A stretch of 16,771 bases of DNA, taken from positions 1-16,771 of the forward strand of contig VGPE01000037.1 of NCBI GenBank assembly GCA_016875645.1. The letters are read 5' to 3'. The stretch comes from Chloroflexota bacterium. Its GTDB lineage: Bacteria > Chloroflexota > Limnocylindria > Limnocylindrales > CSP1-4. Numbering within the stretch: position 1 is the stretch's first letter; every line of letters starts with the position of its first letter. Positions 9,201 to 14,965 of this stretch are shown here, one piece after another. The notes below the pieces were generated by a model that was given only the letters and a program-made list of their open reading frames with translations, was not told the DNA's origin and searched no databases. The position numbers and the translations under genes are program-made.

Positions 9201-11365
9201 ACGTGGCGCACAGCCCCGTGGCACGGGACCACATGCCGGGCGGGCTCATGGCCCCCCAGCTGATCGACTACGACCCGAACCTTTGGGAGCGGGGCGTGCA
9301 GACGGTGTTCGACTACTTCAACCGCTGGATCGCGGCGCTGGTGCGCGAGCCGCTGTACATCCACCACTTCTCGCAGCGGTTCCCCGCGGCACGCAACGCG
9401 CTCCGTCAGCACTTCGAGGACCCGGAGACCTACAAGGCTGCGCTCTCGGTGATGACGAGGACCCCGGGCCGCCAGGCTGACGTGATCCGCACCTACCGCT
9501 CGATCATGCAGGGCGTGATGGAGTCGGTGCCCGACCTCGGCCGGGCGATGATGCACGGCAACTACGACGAGATCGTGGAGATCTGGTCCGACCCGATCGT
9601 GCGCGAGACCGTCAGCCAGGCCATCAGCGGGATGACCGTCCCCGGCGTCAACGCCCGCCTGGCGGACGAGGTGATCGGCCACGTCAACGGCTTCACCGGC
9701 GTCGAGATCGACACGATGGCCAAGTGGATGAAGAACCAGACCGAGGTGGACCGCATGGCCGCGACCGCAGCCTCGCGTGGTGCGGTCGAGGACGTGATCC
9801 CCCAGATCGACAACCACAAGGTGAAGTCGCAGTACGCCGACAACATGCGGAACCTGCAGCCGTTCTTCTTCGCTCAGGAGCAGATGCTCAAGCGGTGGGC
9901 CAAGACCTTCATCGCGCACCCGGCCGCGCTCCGCCGCGCGCAGCTGCTGTTCATGGGCGCCCAGCACGCCGGCGTCATCCGGGAGAACGACTACGGCGAC
10001 AAGGTGTGGGTCATGCCGCTGTCGGGCGCGGGTCAGCAGGCGATCGGTGGTCTCGGCAAGTTGATCACTGGCGAGTCGTGGGCCATGCCGACCGCGGTGC
10101 CGTTCACCGGCGAGGTGAAGTACACGATCCCCGGCGTCAGCAACCCTCTGGCCCCTTCGGTCGGGCCGTTGGTCACGATCCCGCTGAACCAGATGAGCCG
10201 CCACTTCCCGGAGATTGGCTACTGGCAGACCAACGTGTTCGGTGAGGAGACCCAGGGCAAGAGCTTCATCGGTGAGTTCGTGCCCGTGTCGGTGCGTCGG
10301 ATCTACGACGCGGCCTTCGCCAACAACGAGAACAGTTCGCAGTACGCCTCCGCGATGATCAGCGCCATGCAGTACCTGGCCTCTGAGGGCTACGCCCCGG
10401 TGCAGGGTGACCCCGACTACGAGGACCAAAAGCGGCGCTTCATCGAGCGGGTCAAGAACTGGACGCGCACGATGCTGGTGTTCCGGGCGCTCTACGGGTT
10501 CGTCATGCCCGCACCGCCGCAGAACGAGTTCCCGGGGGACTACGCCCCCGAGCTCCAGAAGCTGCTCCGCAACCTGCCCTACGAGGAGGCCATAGCGCAG
10601 TTCCTCAAGGACAACCCGGACGCCACCGCCTACACGATCTTCGGCACCGCCAGTGAGAGCGGCGCAGCGATGCCGGCGACCAAGACGGTCGGTGCGTTCC
10701 TCGATGACCACGGGGACTTCGTGCGGAAGTACCCGCTGGCCGTTCCGTGGATGCTCCCGCAGTCCGACGCCGAGGAACCCACCGGGCGGCAGGTGTTCCA
10801 GCAGCAGATGCAGATGGGCCTCCGGCACCGCAAGGCGCCCGAGGAGTGGATCGAGGACTACGCCTTCGCGGAGGGCGTCGAGGGGTACTTCGAGAGCAAG
10901 GAGATCTACGACCGCGACCGGCTGCGGCTGCCCACGTCGCAACAGCGCGCTGCGCTGGACGACGACTGGCGGACGTGGAAGGCCGCGTACTTCGAGCAGT
11001 ACCCGGTGTTCGCGGACCGGTATCAGTCCCGCGAGGGCCAGATGCGACGCCAGGGTGTGCTGCGCCAGATGCAGTTGGCGCTCAACGACAAGAGCCTGCC
11101 GCGCGACTCGATCCCGTTCGTTGACGAGATCGAGCTCATGATGACCAGCTACCAGCGGTTCCGGTCGGACTACGACGCCCTGGTGGGCGACCGGCGCGCG
11201 TGGGCGACGAGCGAGCGGAACCGGCTGCAGGTGGCGTTCACCCAGTGGGGCCGGGACTTCGTGGCGGCGTATCCCGCGCTCACGGCCTTCTGGTACGGCA
11301 CCATGCAGCGAGAGATCGGACTCGACGCTGCCGACGAGCTCACGCTCGAGCGGTCGCAGGGCTAG
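3209..11365 (+). CDS. Giant multidomain virion protein (putative internal/ejected protein)
   Basis: The 2718-aa product is of the 'large polyvalent protein' type that phages often package and deliver with DNA; that role is inferred from size, position and composition. From the N-terminus: a charged helical region (1-160); an Ala/Gly amphipathic segment (about 168-200); a block with S-G-S-V-D-L-T and F-D-P-F-L-I-G-G-K (356-380); a first ADP-ribosyltransferase-like module (680-770); and a W-K-P-S-V-L-M-R/G-E-E-L-L block (967-983), a type of segment I associate with large actinophage virion proteins. Then come a second and a third module (1324-1400, 1493-1600), a highly charged, probably coiled-coil region (about 1615-2000) with a duplicated GFDxND element, and a well-folded C-terminal part from about 2018 with N-L-Q-P-F-F-F-A-Q-E-Q and K-R-W-A-K near 2215-2230. 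No tape-measure repeats, peptidase motif or phage RNA polymerase motifs were recognised. It takes up nearly half the window. Confidence 0.8.
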   Translation: MGYGDTWDDGGYAAREAQGLNFDWDEQELARRVTRITDRFEELRAAPGFVMSLAREPIPDAQLLKAIRKSQYFKAAHSERRRLEAMPDDEQRRQWAMAGRRTQALIRQAGYQVPEEDNRGFFERRGGPVGKYVLQPTYDATEDVGDKLHTWRYGPDHEEKLDRGLEKAGAVASAIPGAGLVKDAVSTAFSNIQTIGGFFPHVYRFTHAVNERTGPKTWGGRGDDWGDDFGDYLEAWEDAGAKRGEGYFPDEVHAEVRKILRGDPFAQQFAVAMASGEDPDEIASKYAKPGTPKYQRIYTAVIERARNKDFQNALQVLEFGKVSPGRDIAKIFGLKPNDVRIHVPGYTDFDLYHMVSGSVDLTYTLLFDPFLIGGKAMKAYRLSRPGVVNAAMSPADAMAQARAVEEGRLMANLGVNSTEELAARLATMTPREILNAGKLGWRHPIRGARAVSDSIAGMYTWGQTGQSSGAGRHALVKVITDAIEDGGFKIEAGTGRYIGRLQRAVETTPALRRAMPAIQQWHAAKAAASKGAWQQLLGRNLTETEVAEGIIRARNAAEEAILGGATKNTGMNTADDVWEFFTHVPSHDGATRSLFSQSFLQGEWGGIIGRSEMHAPRITTFGQNRAAIWDALRSGTNTLAYGQRSTYALGKNEMLIDNVIEEVEPYVLDAMGPVRKGYKRLYRVQLRDGLGNSGLRDLPTHIDPEIAKAYGISTVWTESVEHARDLSRSFGPTGRLYVVDVPDNQVTKLVDHLAKKPGMEWVIPPWQERRSRALGDVGQWVEKREPWGFGLEHIRHYLLAPPSHLALSLARRVPETTVIGNYGAAQVKTFQQVMDMGVSLPAQRIWMNELYRQAGTNPMLRWNMVQNAIDHMFAVNGLYDQGADAIAEAKRYLEGTRQAFASNGKDIITTGGSITKVGIGPVIHHADGFRVPDLRMVMAQTQRMTMMRSFFNGVNRPWVDAMMGTYWKPSVLMRIGFVPRVAGEELLGVILRTPEVLKDSWLLRPIAIRQGEDFALFKPIIRAANYMRSLVPEGSHRANALTQLAEFLHARSVYMRGLAFEALGPEARESLEAYLSLEFVRTSVADNIIQVGGRGAAEGAGLYEGPLALGRPGLLEVPLDPEDPSKVRLLYVDKSNRVLRKREDPLFNAQFASLLDDATDEPTYMAAFAAGSIYANPAEVVALRAWMRDNDSTEIQALYELAGGDADDVIRVIREAIDRNGLRAQLRRYENAMEPLPDLPRTPEKVARVQRRRAALKEMDRLATDDAGKLVVKVWDDLPDEFRDMLLVDEGYVRRLLGAVDEPSDEVLERALQGLDEVEEGRERLWIAAPAHPGDLLEHGMSDRLQWATSPRAALQTGYAGQPASAGSQLFYRDFLPAELNTYLPKRVPDQAGIMLEPNLQRVAASEVRLLDDFQVQGALRPEHAATVNRLIEDARAGSTAARHQLAVMAARQSIDNLAGDPLAARYIRESRRSIQTRSGQTAVWAPPEGHTPVYTIIASDAGAQRVLQLDPAVAQPVLGSPVDGAQFRLEMADKHMYGLPEYQPITTWSTTSRSEAQDYLRAMGGGEHGDLALGRIDVPDERMNTIYRSGLSTNEMASVAPAAVGENVELMARNDELVSAWRSVRADKARRRAETARQAERDAARAAQRAAGEEDLAAETAAVVARGEAPSINLKDLSADDARDLMTDLARFPSHHLARENLERALAEMDEGDYELAQRMVDGLMQSLRGRIARGPDALDPDLYDDAVDLMRKWAPAETESREIAEQLERAARNEANEIAQLDQQQFLETATEGDVRAQLEADGFSPTEVDAYMQALRSGPRDAAARLEGQDLQGSLDAMSESARDRAYRVAADERTLAEAGFDINDPDTARWLDTMSNPDQMDELAKAHREYERAAVRAQEAASTGEGQIEAHDALVRAEHDMLAFGFDMNDKADAERIYSIMKARPRDFLDEAYDDWAQTIVSASDELTISPRDGRFVHALGGRARRKGYFKIEDVAHSPVARDHMPGGLMAPQLIDYDPNLWERGVQTVFDYFNRWIAALVREPLYIHHFSQRFPAARNALRQHFEDPETYKAALSVMTRTPGRQADVIRTYRSIMQGVMESVPDLGRAMMHGNYDEIVEIWSDPIVRETVSQAISGMTVPGVNARLADEVIGHVNGFTGVEIDTMAKWMKNQTEVDRMAATAASRGAVEDVIPQIDNHKVKSQYADNMRNLQPFFFAQEQMLKRWAKTFIAHPAALRRAQLLFMGAQHAGVIRENDYGDKVWVMPLSGAGQQAIGGLGKLITGESWAMPTAVPFTGEVKYTIPGVSNPLAPSVGPLVTIPLNQMSRHFPEIGYWQTNVFGEETQGKSFIGEFVPVSVRRIYDAAFANNENSSQYASAMISAMQYLASEGYAPVQGDPDYEDQKRRFIERVKNWTRTMLVFRALYGFVMPAPPQNEFPGDYAPELQKLLRNLPYEEAIAQFLKDNPDATAYTIFGTASESGAAMPATKTVGAFLDDHGDFVRKYPLAVPWMLPQSDAEEPTGRQVFQQQMQMGLRHRKAPEEWIEDYAFAEGVEGYFESKEIYDRDRLRLPTSQQRAALDDDWRTWKAAYFEQYPVFADRYQSREGQMRRQGVLRQMQLALNDKSLPRDSIPFVDEIELMMTSYQRFRSDYDALVGDRRAWATSERNRLQVAFTQWGRDFVAAYPALTAFWYGTMQREIGLDAADELTLERSQG
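4063..4080 (+). repeat. 18-base exact repeat, copy B
   Basis: Second copy of the 18-mer at 2385-2402, inside the giant gene, in the context S-K-YAKPGTPK-Y-Q. Similarity fades within a few bases on either side. Confidence 0.8.
5246..5510 (+). other. ADP-ribosyltransferase-like module 1 in the giant protein
   Basis: Residues about 680-770 read R-L-Y-R-V-Q-L, then 33 residues later T-V-W-T-E-S with a following helix (E-H-A-R-D-L), then G-R-L-Y-V-V-D-V-P, then M-E-W-V-I-P-P. This order of a Y-R strand, an aromatic-Thr/Ser motif before a helix, an L-Y-V-V-D-V-P strand and a late E-x-V-x-P is what I know from R-S-E type ADP-ribosyltransferase folds of phage and toxin proteins. Candidate key residues are R683, S719 (or T717) and E760. 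This is pattern reading, not a profile hit. Confidence 0.4.
7178..7410 (+). other. ADP-ribosyltransferase-like module 2 (degenerate)
   Basis: Residues about 1324-1400 repeat the same order: R-L-W-I-A-A-P, then L-Q-W-A-T-S-P-R-A-A (W1347) with a following Tyr-containing helix, then Q-L-F-Y-R-D-F-L-P (D1374). The distance from W to D is 27 residues, against 24 in module 1. The Arg of the first strand and the late Glu are missing, so this copy is probably not an enzyme even if the fold call is right. Confidence 0.35.
7679..8010 (+). other. ADP-ribosyltransferase-like module 3 (degenerate)
   Basis: Residues about 1491-1605 show H-T-P-V-Y-T-I-I-A, then T-T-W-S-T-T-S-R-S-E-A-Q-D-Y (W1549), then D-L-A-L-G-R-I-D-V-P (D1578), then N-E-M-A-S-V-A-P (E1596). 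W to D is 29 residues and D to E is 18, close to module 1 (24 and 20). The Trp-Ser-Thr motif is well kept, but the first strand has Tyr-Thr instead of Tyr-Arg. Confidence 0.35.
8783..9046 (+). repeat. Duplicated GFDxND peptide element in the giant protein
   Basis: Two copies of a helix-turn element are visible: L-A-E-A-GFDIND-P-D-T-A-R-W-L-D-T-M (G at residue 1863) and L-A-F-GFDMND-K-A-D-A-E-R-I-Y-S-I-M (G at residue 1929). They are 66 residues apart. The segment between them is charged and helical. This looks like an old tandem duplication of a helical unit. Confidence 0.6.
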
Positions 11366-11373
11366 GAGGACCC

Positions 11374-12687
11374 ATGCCCACCTACACCTTCTTCGGTAGG
11401 CAGTACACGGCGAAGGACCGCCGAACCGCGATCGCGATGGCCAACCGCGACAACGCGGCGGCGAACCGGGCGCGGCTCATGGAGCTCGAGGCCGAGGGCG
11501 TCGATCTGAGCGGCGTGCCCGGCTGGGCGAGTCGGGTGGCTGCGCCGGTCCAGACCGTCCACCCGACTCGCCCAGTCCAGATCGTCGACGTGCGACCCAA
11601 CGCCAAGCCCGACGAGCCCGAGACTGTTGACACCGAGCTGGCTGACCTCAAGGCCGCGATCAAGGCGTGGGAGGAGAGTGGGAAGACCGGCCCGCGTCCG
11701 GGCCCGGGAGCGTTCGGTGGATCCGGTGCCAGCGCTGCCGAGGTCACTCAGGCGCTCGCGTACAACCGGGCTCGCTACATCGGCCAGCTGAACGAGATGA
11801 GCGGCCAGCTCATGGGTCGCGGCCAGCAGCCCATCACGGCGTTCATGCCGGAGATGGGCAAGGAGTTCAAGGACGCCCCCTTCCCCGTCACCGAGGGCGA
11901 TGTGCGGACGAAGCGCATCGAGGGCCGCGTGACGAAGTACTCGGGGTGGGATGAGACCCTGGGCCTCTACGGCGAGGGGGAGTTCGAGAGCGCCGACACC
12001 TGGATCTCGCACACCGACGCGCTCGCCATGTTCATGATGCTGCCGAAGGAGGAGATCGGCGCATGGCAGGAACGGCTGGCCGCGGCCGGCTTCTTCGGCT
12101 ACAAGACCGATGGCTCGATCCCCGGCAACGCCTATATCCCGCAGGTCGCGGATCCGGACACGATCCAGGCCTTCGACCAGTTCCTCAAGACAGCAGCCGG
12201 TCGGGGCGGGATCCAGTTCCAGTCGGGTCGGGGGGTGGTCACCGACTCTGGCACGGGGCAGGATTGGAACCAGCTGCTGGACGAGATGACCGTCAGCTTT
12301 ACCGCACACCGTCAGGACCTCGAGGCGAAGGCTGCGGCCGAGGACGGCGGCGGCGGCGGTGGTGGTGGTGGTGTCCGTCGAGCGGATCCGCTCCAGGTGA
12401 AGGCGCTCGTCCAGCAGGTCGCGCAGCTGCTCACCGGGAAGATCCTCAGCGACGACGAGGCGATGGCGATGGCCGAGCAGGTCAACGACAACGCGGTGGC
12501 CGCGCTCAGCGGCAACCAGGACTACGACATGCAGAGCAACATCGCGCAGATGCTTCGCATGGCGAGCCCGGAAGAGACCACGGCCCACGACCTGGTGAAC
12601 ATGTACTCGGAGTTCACCGGGCTGATCGGGCCGCTGCAGAACCAAGCGGCTCGAGGCGGCAGCGCCGAGGGCATCACCTACACGTAG
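11374..12687 (+). CDS. Virion-type protein with poly-Gly linker, hypothetical
   Basis: The 437-aa product is not a family I can name. It starts at ATG 11374, four bases after a strong AGGAGG (11364-11369) that overlaps the giant gene's TAG stop. An in-frame extension into the end of the giant gene exists but lacks such a site. The N-terminus (residues 1-45) is a compact basic segment (T-F-F-G-R-Q-Y-T-A-K-D-R-R). A Pro-rich linker ends near 125, and a mixed domain with many aromatic residues follows (about 130-320). Exactly nine glycines (325-333) then lead to a helical C-terminal domain (about 335-437) with D-D-E-A-M-A-M-A-E-Q, a pattern that also occurs in the next gene's product (D-D-A-A-Y-Q-M-A). 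Position and coupling point to a structural or packaged protein made with the giant protein. Confidence 0.75.
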   Translation: MPTYTFFGRQYTAKDRRTAIAMANRDNAAANRARLMELEAEGVDLSGVPGWASRVAAPVQTVHPTRPVQIVDVRPNAKPDEPETVDTELADLKAAIKAWEESGKTGPRPGPGAFGGSGASAAEVTQALAYNRARYIGQLNEMSGQLMGRGQQPITAFMPEMGKEFKDAPFPVTEGDVRTKRIEGRVTKYSGWDETLGLYGEGEFESADTWISHTDALAMFMMLPKEEIGAWQERLAAAGFFGYKTDGSIPGNAYIPQVADPDTIQAFDQFLKTAAGRGGIQFQSGRGVVTDSGTGQDWNQLLDEMTVSFTAHRQDLEAKAAAEDGGGGGGGGGVRRADPLQVKALVQQVAQLLTGKILSDDEAMAMAEQVNDNAVAALSGNQDYDMQSNIAQMLRMASPEETTAHDLVNMYSEFTGLIGPLQNQAARGGSAEGITYT

Positions 12688-12696
12688 GAGCCGACG

Positions 12697-13620
12697 ATGG
12701 CCGAAGAAGGCGAGATCGACCTCGCAGCGATCGCGGAGTACATGAAGAACCAGGCGCGGGAGAAGTACCCGCAGATGGCCTGGGCGCTCAACCACCCCGA
12801 GGTGGGCCCGCTGTTGCAGCGCGCCGCGGCCGAGGGCTGGGACGCCGCGCGGTTCCAGGGCGAACTGCTCAAGACCCAGTGGTACAAGAGCACCACCGAC
12901 TCCGCTCGGGTGTGGGAACGGCTGCTCAACGAGGACCCGGCCACCGCGGCCAAGACCCTCGACCGGAAGGTGCGCGACATTCAGACCCTCGCGGGGCGCA
13001 TCGGGCTCACCGGCATCGACTTCAACGCGTGGCAGCCCGGCTGGGTGTTCGCTGTCGATGCGACGCGCGAGACCTGGGACGAGACCCGCATCGTGCAGGA
13101 GCTCCTGTCGCGGTGGGGCACGGGCGGCACCGACGCGCAGCAGGGCGGTCAGCTGGGCGGGATGATGGACTCGGTGAAGGGCACCGCGGCGCAGTACCTC
13201 ACACCGATCACCGACGACGCTGCGTACCAGATGGCGTCGAAGATGCTCTACGGCACGCTCGACCAGGCGGGCATGGCGGCCTACTTCAAGGACCAGGCCG
13301 TCATCCGCTTCTCGGGCAACGAGCAGGTGCTGAACATGCTCAACAACGGCTTCACGCCGAGGGAGATCTTCCAGCCGCTCGTCCAGCAGACCGCGCAGTT
13401 GCTCGAGCTCGCGCCGGCGCAGGTCGATCTCATGGACCCGAAGTGGCAGGGGATGCTCGACTACACGGACCCGCAGACCAACACCGTGCGGCCGATGACC
13501 CAGACCGAGGCGGGCCGCTACGTGCGCGGCCTGGACGAGTACCGCCAGACGGACGGCGCCGTGAGGCAGGCGTCGGAGTTCGCTGAGTTCATCGGCCAGA
13601 AGATGGGGGCTGTGGCATGA
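12697..13620 (+). CDS. Conserved virion-type helical protein (307 aa)
   Basis: The product is mostly helical and begins with A-E-Y-M-K-N-Q-A-R-E-K-Y. A block near residues 45-85 reads E-L-L-K-T-Q-W-Y-K-S-T-T-D-S-A-R and then E-D-P-A-T-A-A. A second block follows with D-D-A-A-Y-Q-M-A-S-K-M-L-Y-G-T-L. The last 70 residues contain M-T-Q-T-E-A-G-R-Y-V-R-G-L-D-E-Y-R-Q-T and end with F-I-G-Q-K-M-G-A-V. This W-Y-K ... DPA ... R-x-L-x-x-Y-R-x-T layout is one I associate with uncharacterised structural proteins of actinobacterial phages; I know no proven role. AGGAG at 12686-12690 overlaps the previous TAG stop and sits six bases before the ATG. The stop overlaps the next gene's ATG (ATGA), so the trio 11374-14450 is probably translated together. 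Confidence 0.75.
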   Translation: MAEEGEIDLAAIAEYMKNQAREKYPQMAWALNHPEVGPLLQRAAAEGWDAARFQGELLKTQWYKSTTDSARVWERLLNEDPATAAKTLDRKVRDIQTLAGRIGLTGIDFNAWQPGWVFAVDATRETWDETRIVQELLSRWGTGGTDAQQGGQLGGMMDSVKGTAAQYLTPITDDAAYQMASKMLYGTLDQAGMAAYFKDQAVIRFSGNEQVLNMLNNGFTPREIFQPLVQQTAQLLELAPAQVDLMDPKWQGMLDYTDPQTNTVRPMTQTEAGRYVRGLDEYRQTDGAVRQASEFAEFIGQKMGAVA

Positions 13621-14450
13621 CGATCACCCAGCAGCAGCTCGACGCGAGGGCGTTGATTGAGGACGTGCTGGCGCGCTACGACCTGGGCAGCGAGGCTCAG
13701 TGGGCGTGGGACCTGATCATCCAGGGCGTCGGTCAGGTGCAGCTGCTCCAAGAGCTGCGCGAGCGCGAGGCGTACCAGACCCGCTTCGCCGGCATGGCGC
13801 TGCGCCGCGAGCAGGGCCGCGCCGCGATCAGCGAGGGCGAGTACATCGCGTGGGAGCGCCAGGCCGAGCAGCTGGGTCGCGCCGCTGGGCTGCCCGAGGA
13901 GTTCTTCACGCGCGAGTTCTTCGCGCAGCAGATCGGCTACGACCGCTCCATCAACGAGCTCTCGGCCATCTACACGAACGCCTACAAGGCGGTGGTCGAG
14001 GCGCCGCCCGAGGTGCGTGCTGCGTTCAACGAGTTCACCGGGGTCATGGGTGACGCGGCCTTCGCCGCGTACCTGCTCGACCCCGAGCGCAGCGTGGCCG
14101 GCATCGAGCGCATGGCGCAGAAGGCGATCGTGTCGGGCAACGCCGCGACGTTCGGCTTCGAGGTGGGCGAGGGCCTGGCCGACCAGATCGTGTCGCGTGG
14201 CATCCAGGGCGGTCAGGCGCTGCAGGCGTTCCAGCAGATCAACGACCGGCGCGACTACTTCCGCGAGACCGTCAGCGACACCCAGGACGTGACGGCGACC
14301 GAGGCGATCGAGGCTCAGTTCGGCACCGACCCCGATGCGAATCGGGTGGTGAACCGCCGCCTCGAGGAGCGCCAGGCGGCGTTCGGCGGCGGTGCGTCGT
14401 CGGTCGCGACGGACCAGGGAGCACGCGGTCTCGGCGCAGCCGGGAGGTAA
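13617..14450 (+). CDS. Conserved virion-type helical protein (277 aa)
   Basis: The product is strongly helical and rich in Gln, Glu, Ala and Arg. It opens with a segment Q-Q-L-D-A-R-A-L-I-E-D-V-L-A-R-Y-D-L. Then comes L-L-Q-E-L-R-E-R-E-A-Y-Q-T-R-F-A-G-M (about residues 42-60), then E-G-E-Y-I-A-W-E-R-Q-A and A-G-L-P-E-E-F-F. The order of a 'Y-x-x-R-F' helix, an 'E-Y-x-x-x-E-R' helix and 'G-L-P' matches a widespread uncharacterised protein of actinobacterial phages that I know only as a structural/hypothetical protein. The last 25 residues are Gly/Ser/Ala-rich. The ATG overlaps the previous stop (ATGA) and the ribosome site is weak, so translation is likely coupled to the gene before. The stop TAA is fused with the next gene's GGGAGG. 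Confidence 0.75.
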   Translation: MTITQQQLDARALIEDVLARYDLGSEAQWAWDLIIQGVGQVQLLQELREREAYQTRFAGMALRREQGRAAISEGEYIAWERQAEQLGRAAGLPEEFFTREFFAQQIGYDRSINELSAIYTNAYKAVVEAPPEVRAAFNEFTGVMGDAAFAAYLLDPERSVAGIERMAQKAIVSGNAATFGFEVGEGLADQIVSRGIQGGQALQAFQQINDRRDYFRETVSDTQDVTATEAIEAQFGTDPDANRVVNRRLEERQAAFGGGASSVATDQGARGLGAAGR

Positions 14451-14460
14451 TCTGGCGGTG

Positions 14461-14781
14461 ATGACCGCCACCCGCAAGCCGCCCCGCATCCGCCCGGTCT
14501 GGCCCGAGGATGACCTGCCGTACTATCGGCACGGCGACCTCGTTTGCCCCCGCTGCAAGAAGCCGCTCATGGTCTACCGGAAGGGCGGCTCGCCCCGTCC
14601 GTGGATGGAGCTGGCCAACGACCTCGACGTGCGCCCCGGCGAACGCCGGGTGTACCGCTGCAAGGCGTGTGAGGTGCGCTACCCCCGTGTGCAGAGCCTG
14701 TCGTGGAGCAAGGGCATGAGGCGCACCGTGTACGCCCTCCTGTTCGCCTGGTGGCTCTCCCGGCTCCTGGGTGGGGTCTGA
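14461..14781 (+). CDS. Small Cys4 zinc-ribbon-like protein with hydrophobic tail
   Basis: The 106-aa product has CPRC at residues 29-32 and CKAC at 67-70, a typical split zinc ribbon. A basic segment follows (S-K-G-M-R-R), then a short hydrophobic stretch (about 89-103, with A-L-L-F-A-W-W-L). The stretch is short for a full membrane helix and contains an Arg, so membrane insertion is uncertain. GGAGG at 14443-14447 lies inside the previous gene's end. GTG 14458 is ten bases after it and ATG 14461 thirteen, so the start may be one codon earlier; a 23-codon upstream extension overlapping the previous gene is less likely. It is the last gene before the only intergenic gap, and so may end the first transcription unit. 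No family is recognised. Confidence 0.65.
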   Translation: MTATRKPPRIRPVWPEDDLPYYRHGDLVCPRCKKPLMVYRKGGSPRPWMELANDLDVRPGERRVYRCKACEVRYPRVQSLSWSKGMRRTVYALLFAWWLSRLLGGV

Positions 14782-14784
14782 TCC

Positions 14785-14813
14785 TCGACAATCCGCAGCG
14801 GGCCGTGTAGGGT
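14785..14813 (+). promoter_or_regulatory. Promoter, actinobacterial housekeeping-sigma type
   Basis: TCGACA (14785-14790) matches the -35 consensus TTGACA at five of six positions. TAGGGT (14808-14813) is a common actinobacterial -10 form. The spacer is exactly 17 bases. It begins four bases after the previous stop, points at the scaffold and capsid genes, and lies in the one gap of the window. The expected transcription start is about 14820. Confidence 0.6.
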
Positions 14814-14825
14814 CCCACGTGGAAC
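14812..14825. promoter_or_regulatory. Palindrome at the expected transcription start (possible operator)
   Basis: GTCCCACGTGGAAC is an inverted repeat with six of seven pairs matching and a perfect CCACGTGG core (14815-14822). It overlaps the end of the -10 box and the likely start point, where a bound repressor would block initiation. A regulator is not visible in the window. The palindrome could also be chance in G+C-rich DNA. Confidence 0.3.
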
Positions 14826-14869
14826 GAGAGCAATCGGCGTGAGCTCAGTGGGCCGCCGAGGGCCGTTCC
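14821..14869 (+). promoter_or_regulatory. Two-stem hairpin in the scaffold-capsid leader
   Basis: GGAACG (14821-14826) can pair with CGTTCC (14864-14869), and inside it CGGCG (14835-14839) with CGCCG (14854-14858). The inner loop region contains the palindrome TGAGCTCA (14840-14847). The hairpin would form at the very 5' end of the transcript from the promoter just upstream, a position that often stabilises strongly expressed phage mRNAs. It is not a terminator because no T run follows. Confidence 0.35.
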
Positions 14870-14965
14870 TTCCGCTCCGGTGACGCCGCGCCGCCGAGAG
14901 CGTGTCCAAGGCCGCGGCGCTCCGCGTGCGTTCCTCCGCGTACGTGTGTACCGACAGGAGAGGCG

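Larger units (their letters stand above)
14782..14965 (+). other. Only sizeable intergenic region: promoter and leader of the scaffold-capsid block
   Basis: These 184 bases separate the virion-protein block from the scaffold-capsid block. They hold a promoter (14785-14813), a palindrome at the expected transcription start, and a leader of about 145 bases that can form at least one two-part hairpin before the scaffold gene's ribosome site (AGGAGAGG, 14956-14963). I see no hairpin followed by a T run, so no intrinsic terminator for the upstream genes. An open frame crosses part of the gap but lacks a ribosome site. Confidence 0.6.

Noticed and set aside
5615..10942. A 1775-codon open frame on the minus strand across the giant gene
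   Set aside because: Its codons are in exact register with those of the sense gene, so its stops would be sense TTA, CTA and TCA, which this G+C-rich gene almost never uses. It is a by-product of codon bias.
3209..11365. Giant protein as a packaged phage RNA polymerase (N4 type)
   Set aside because: The size would fit, but I could not find the T7-family polymerase motifs (R-x3-K-x6-7-Y-G and the catalytic Asp motifs).
3209..11365. Giant protein as a tail tape measure
   Set aside because: It lies before the capsid genes, has many distinct domains and lacks the long uniform helical repeats and hydrophobic stretches of tape measures; no tail genes are in the window.
11200..11373. Upstream extension of the 437-aa gene into the end of the giant gene
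   Set aside because: ATG 11374 has a strong AGGAGG at the right distance, while the extension is Arg/Ala-rich out-of-frame sequence.
14883..14920. CGCCGCG ... CGCGGCG inverted repeat in the leader as a terminator
   Set aside because: The loop is over 20 bases and no T run follows; such pairs are expected by chance at this G+C content.
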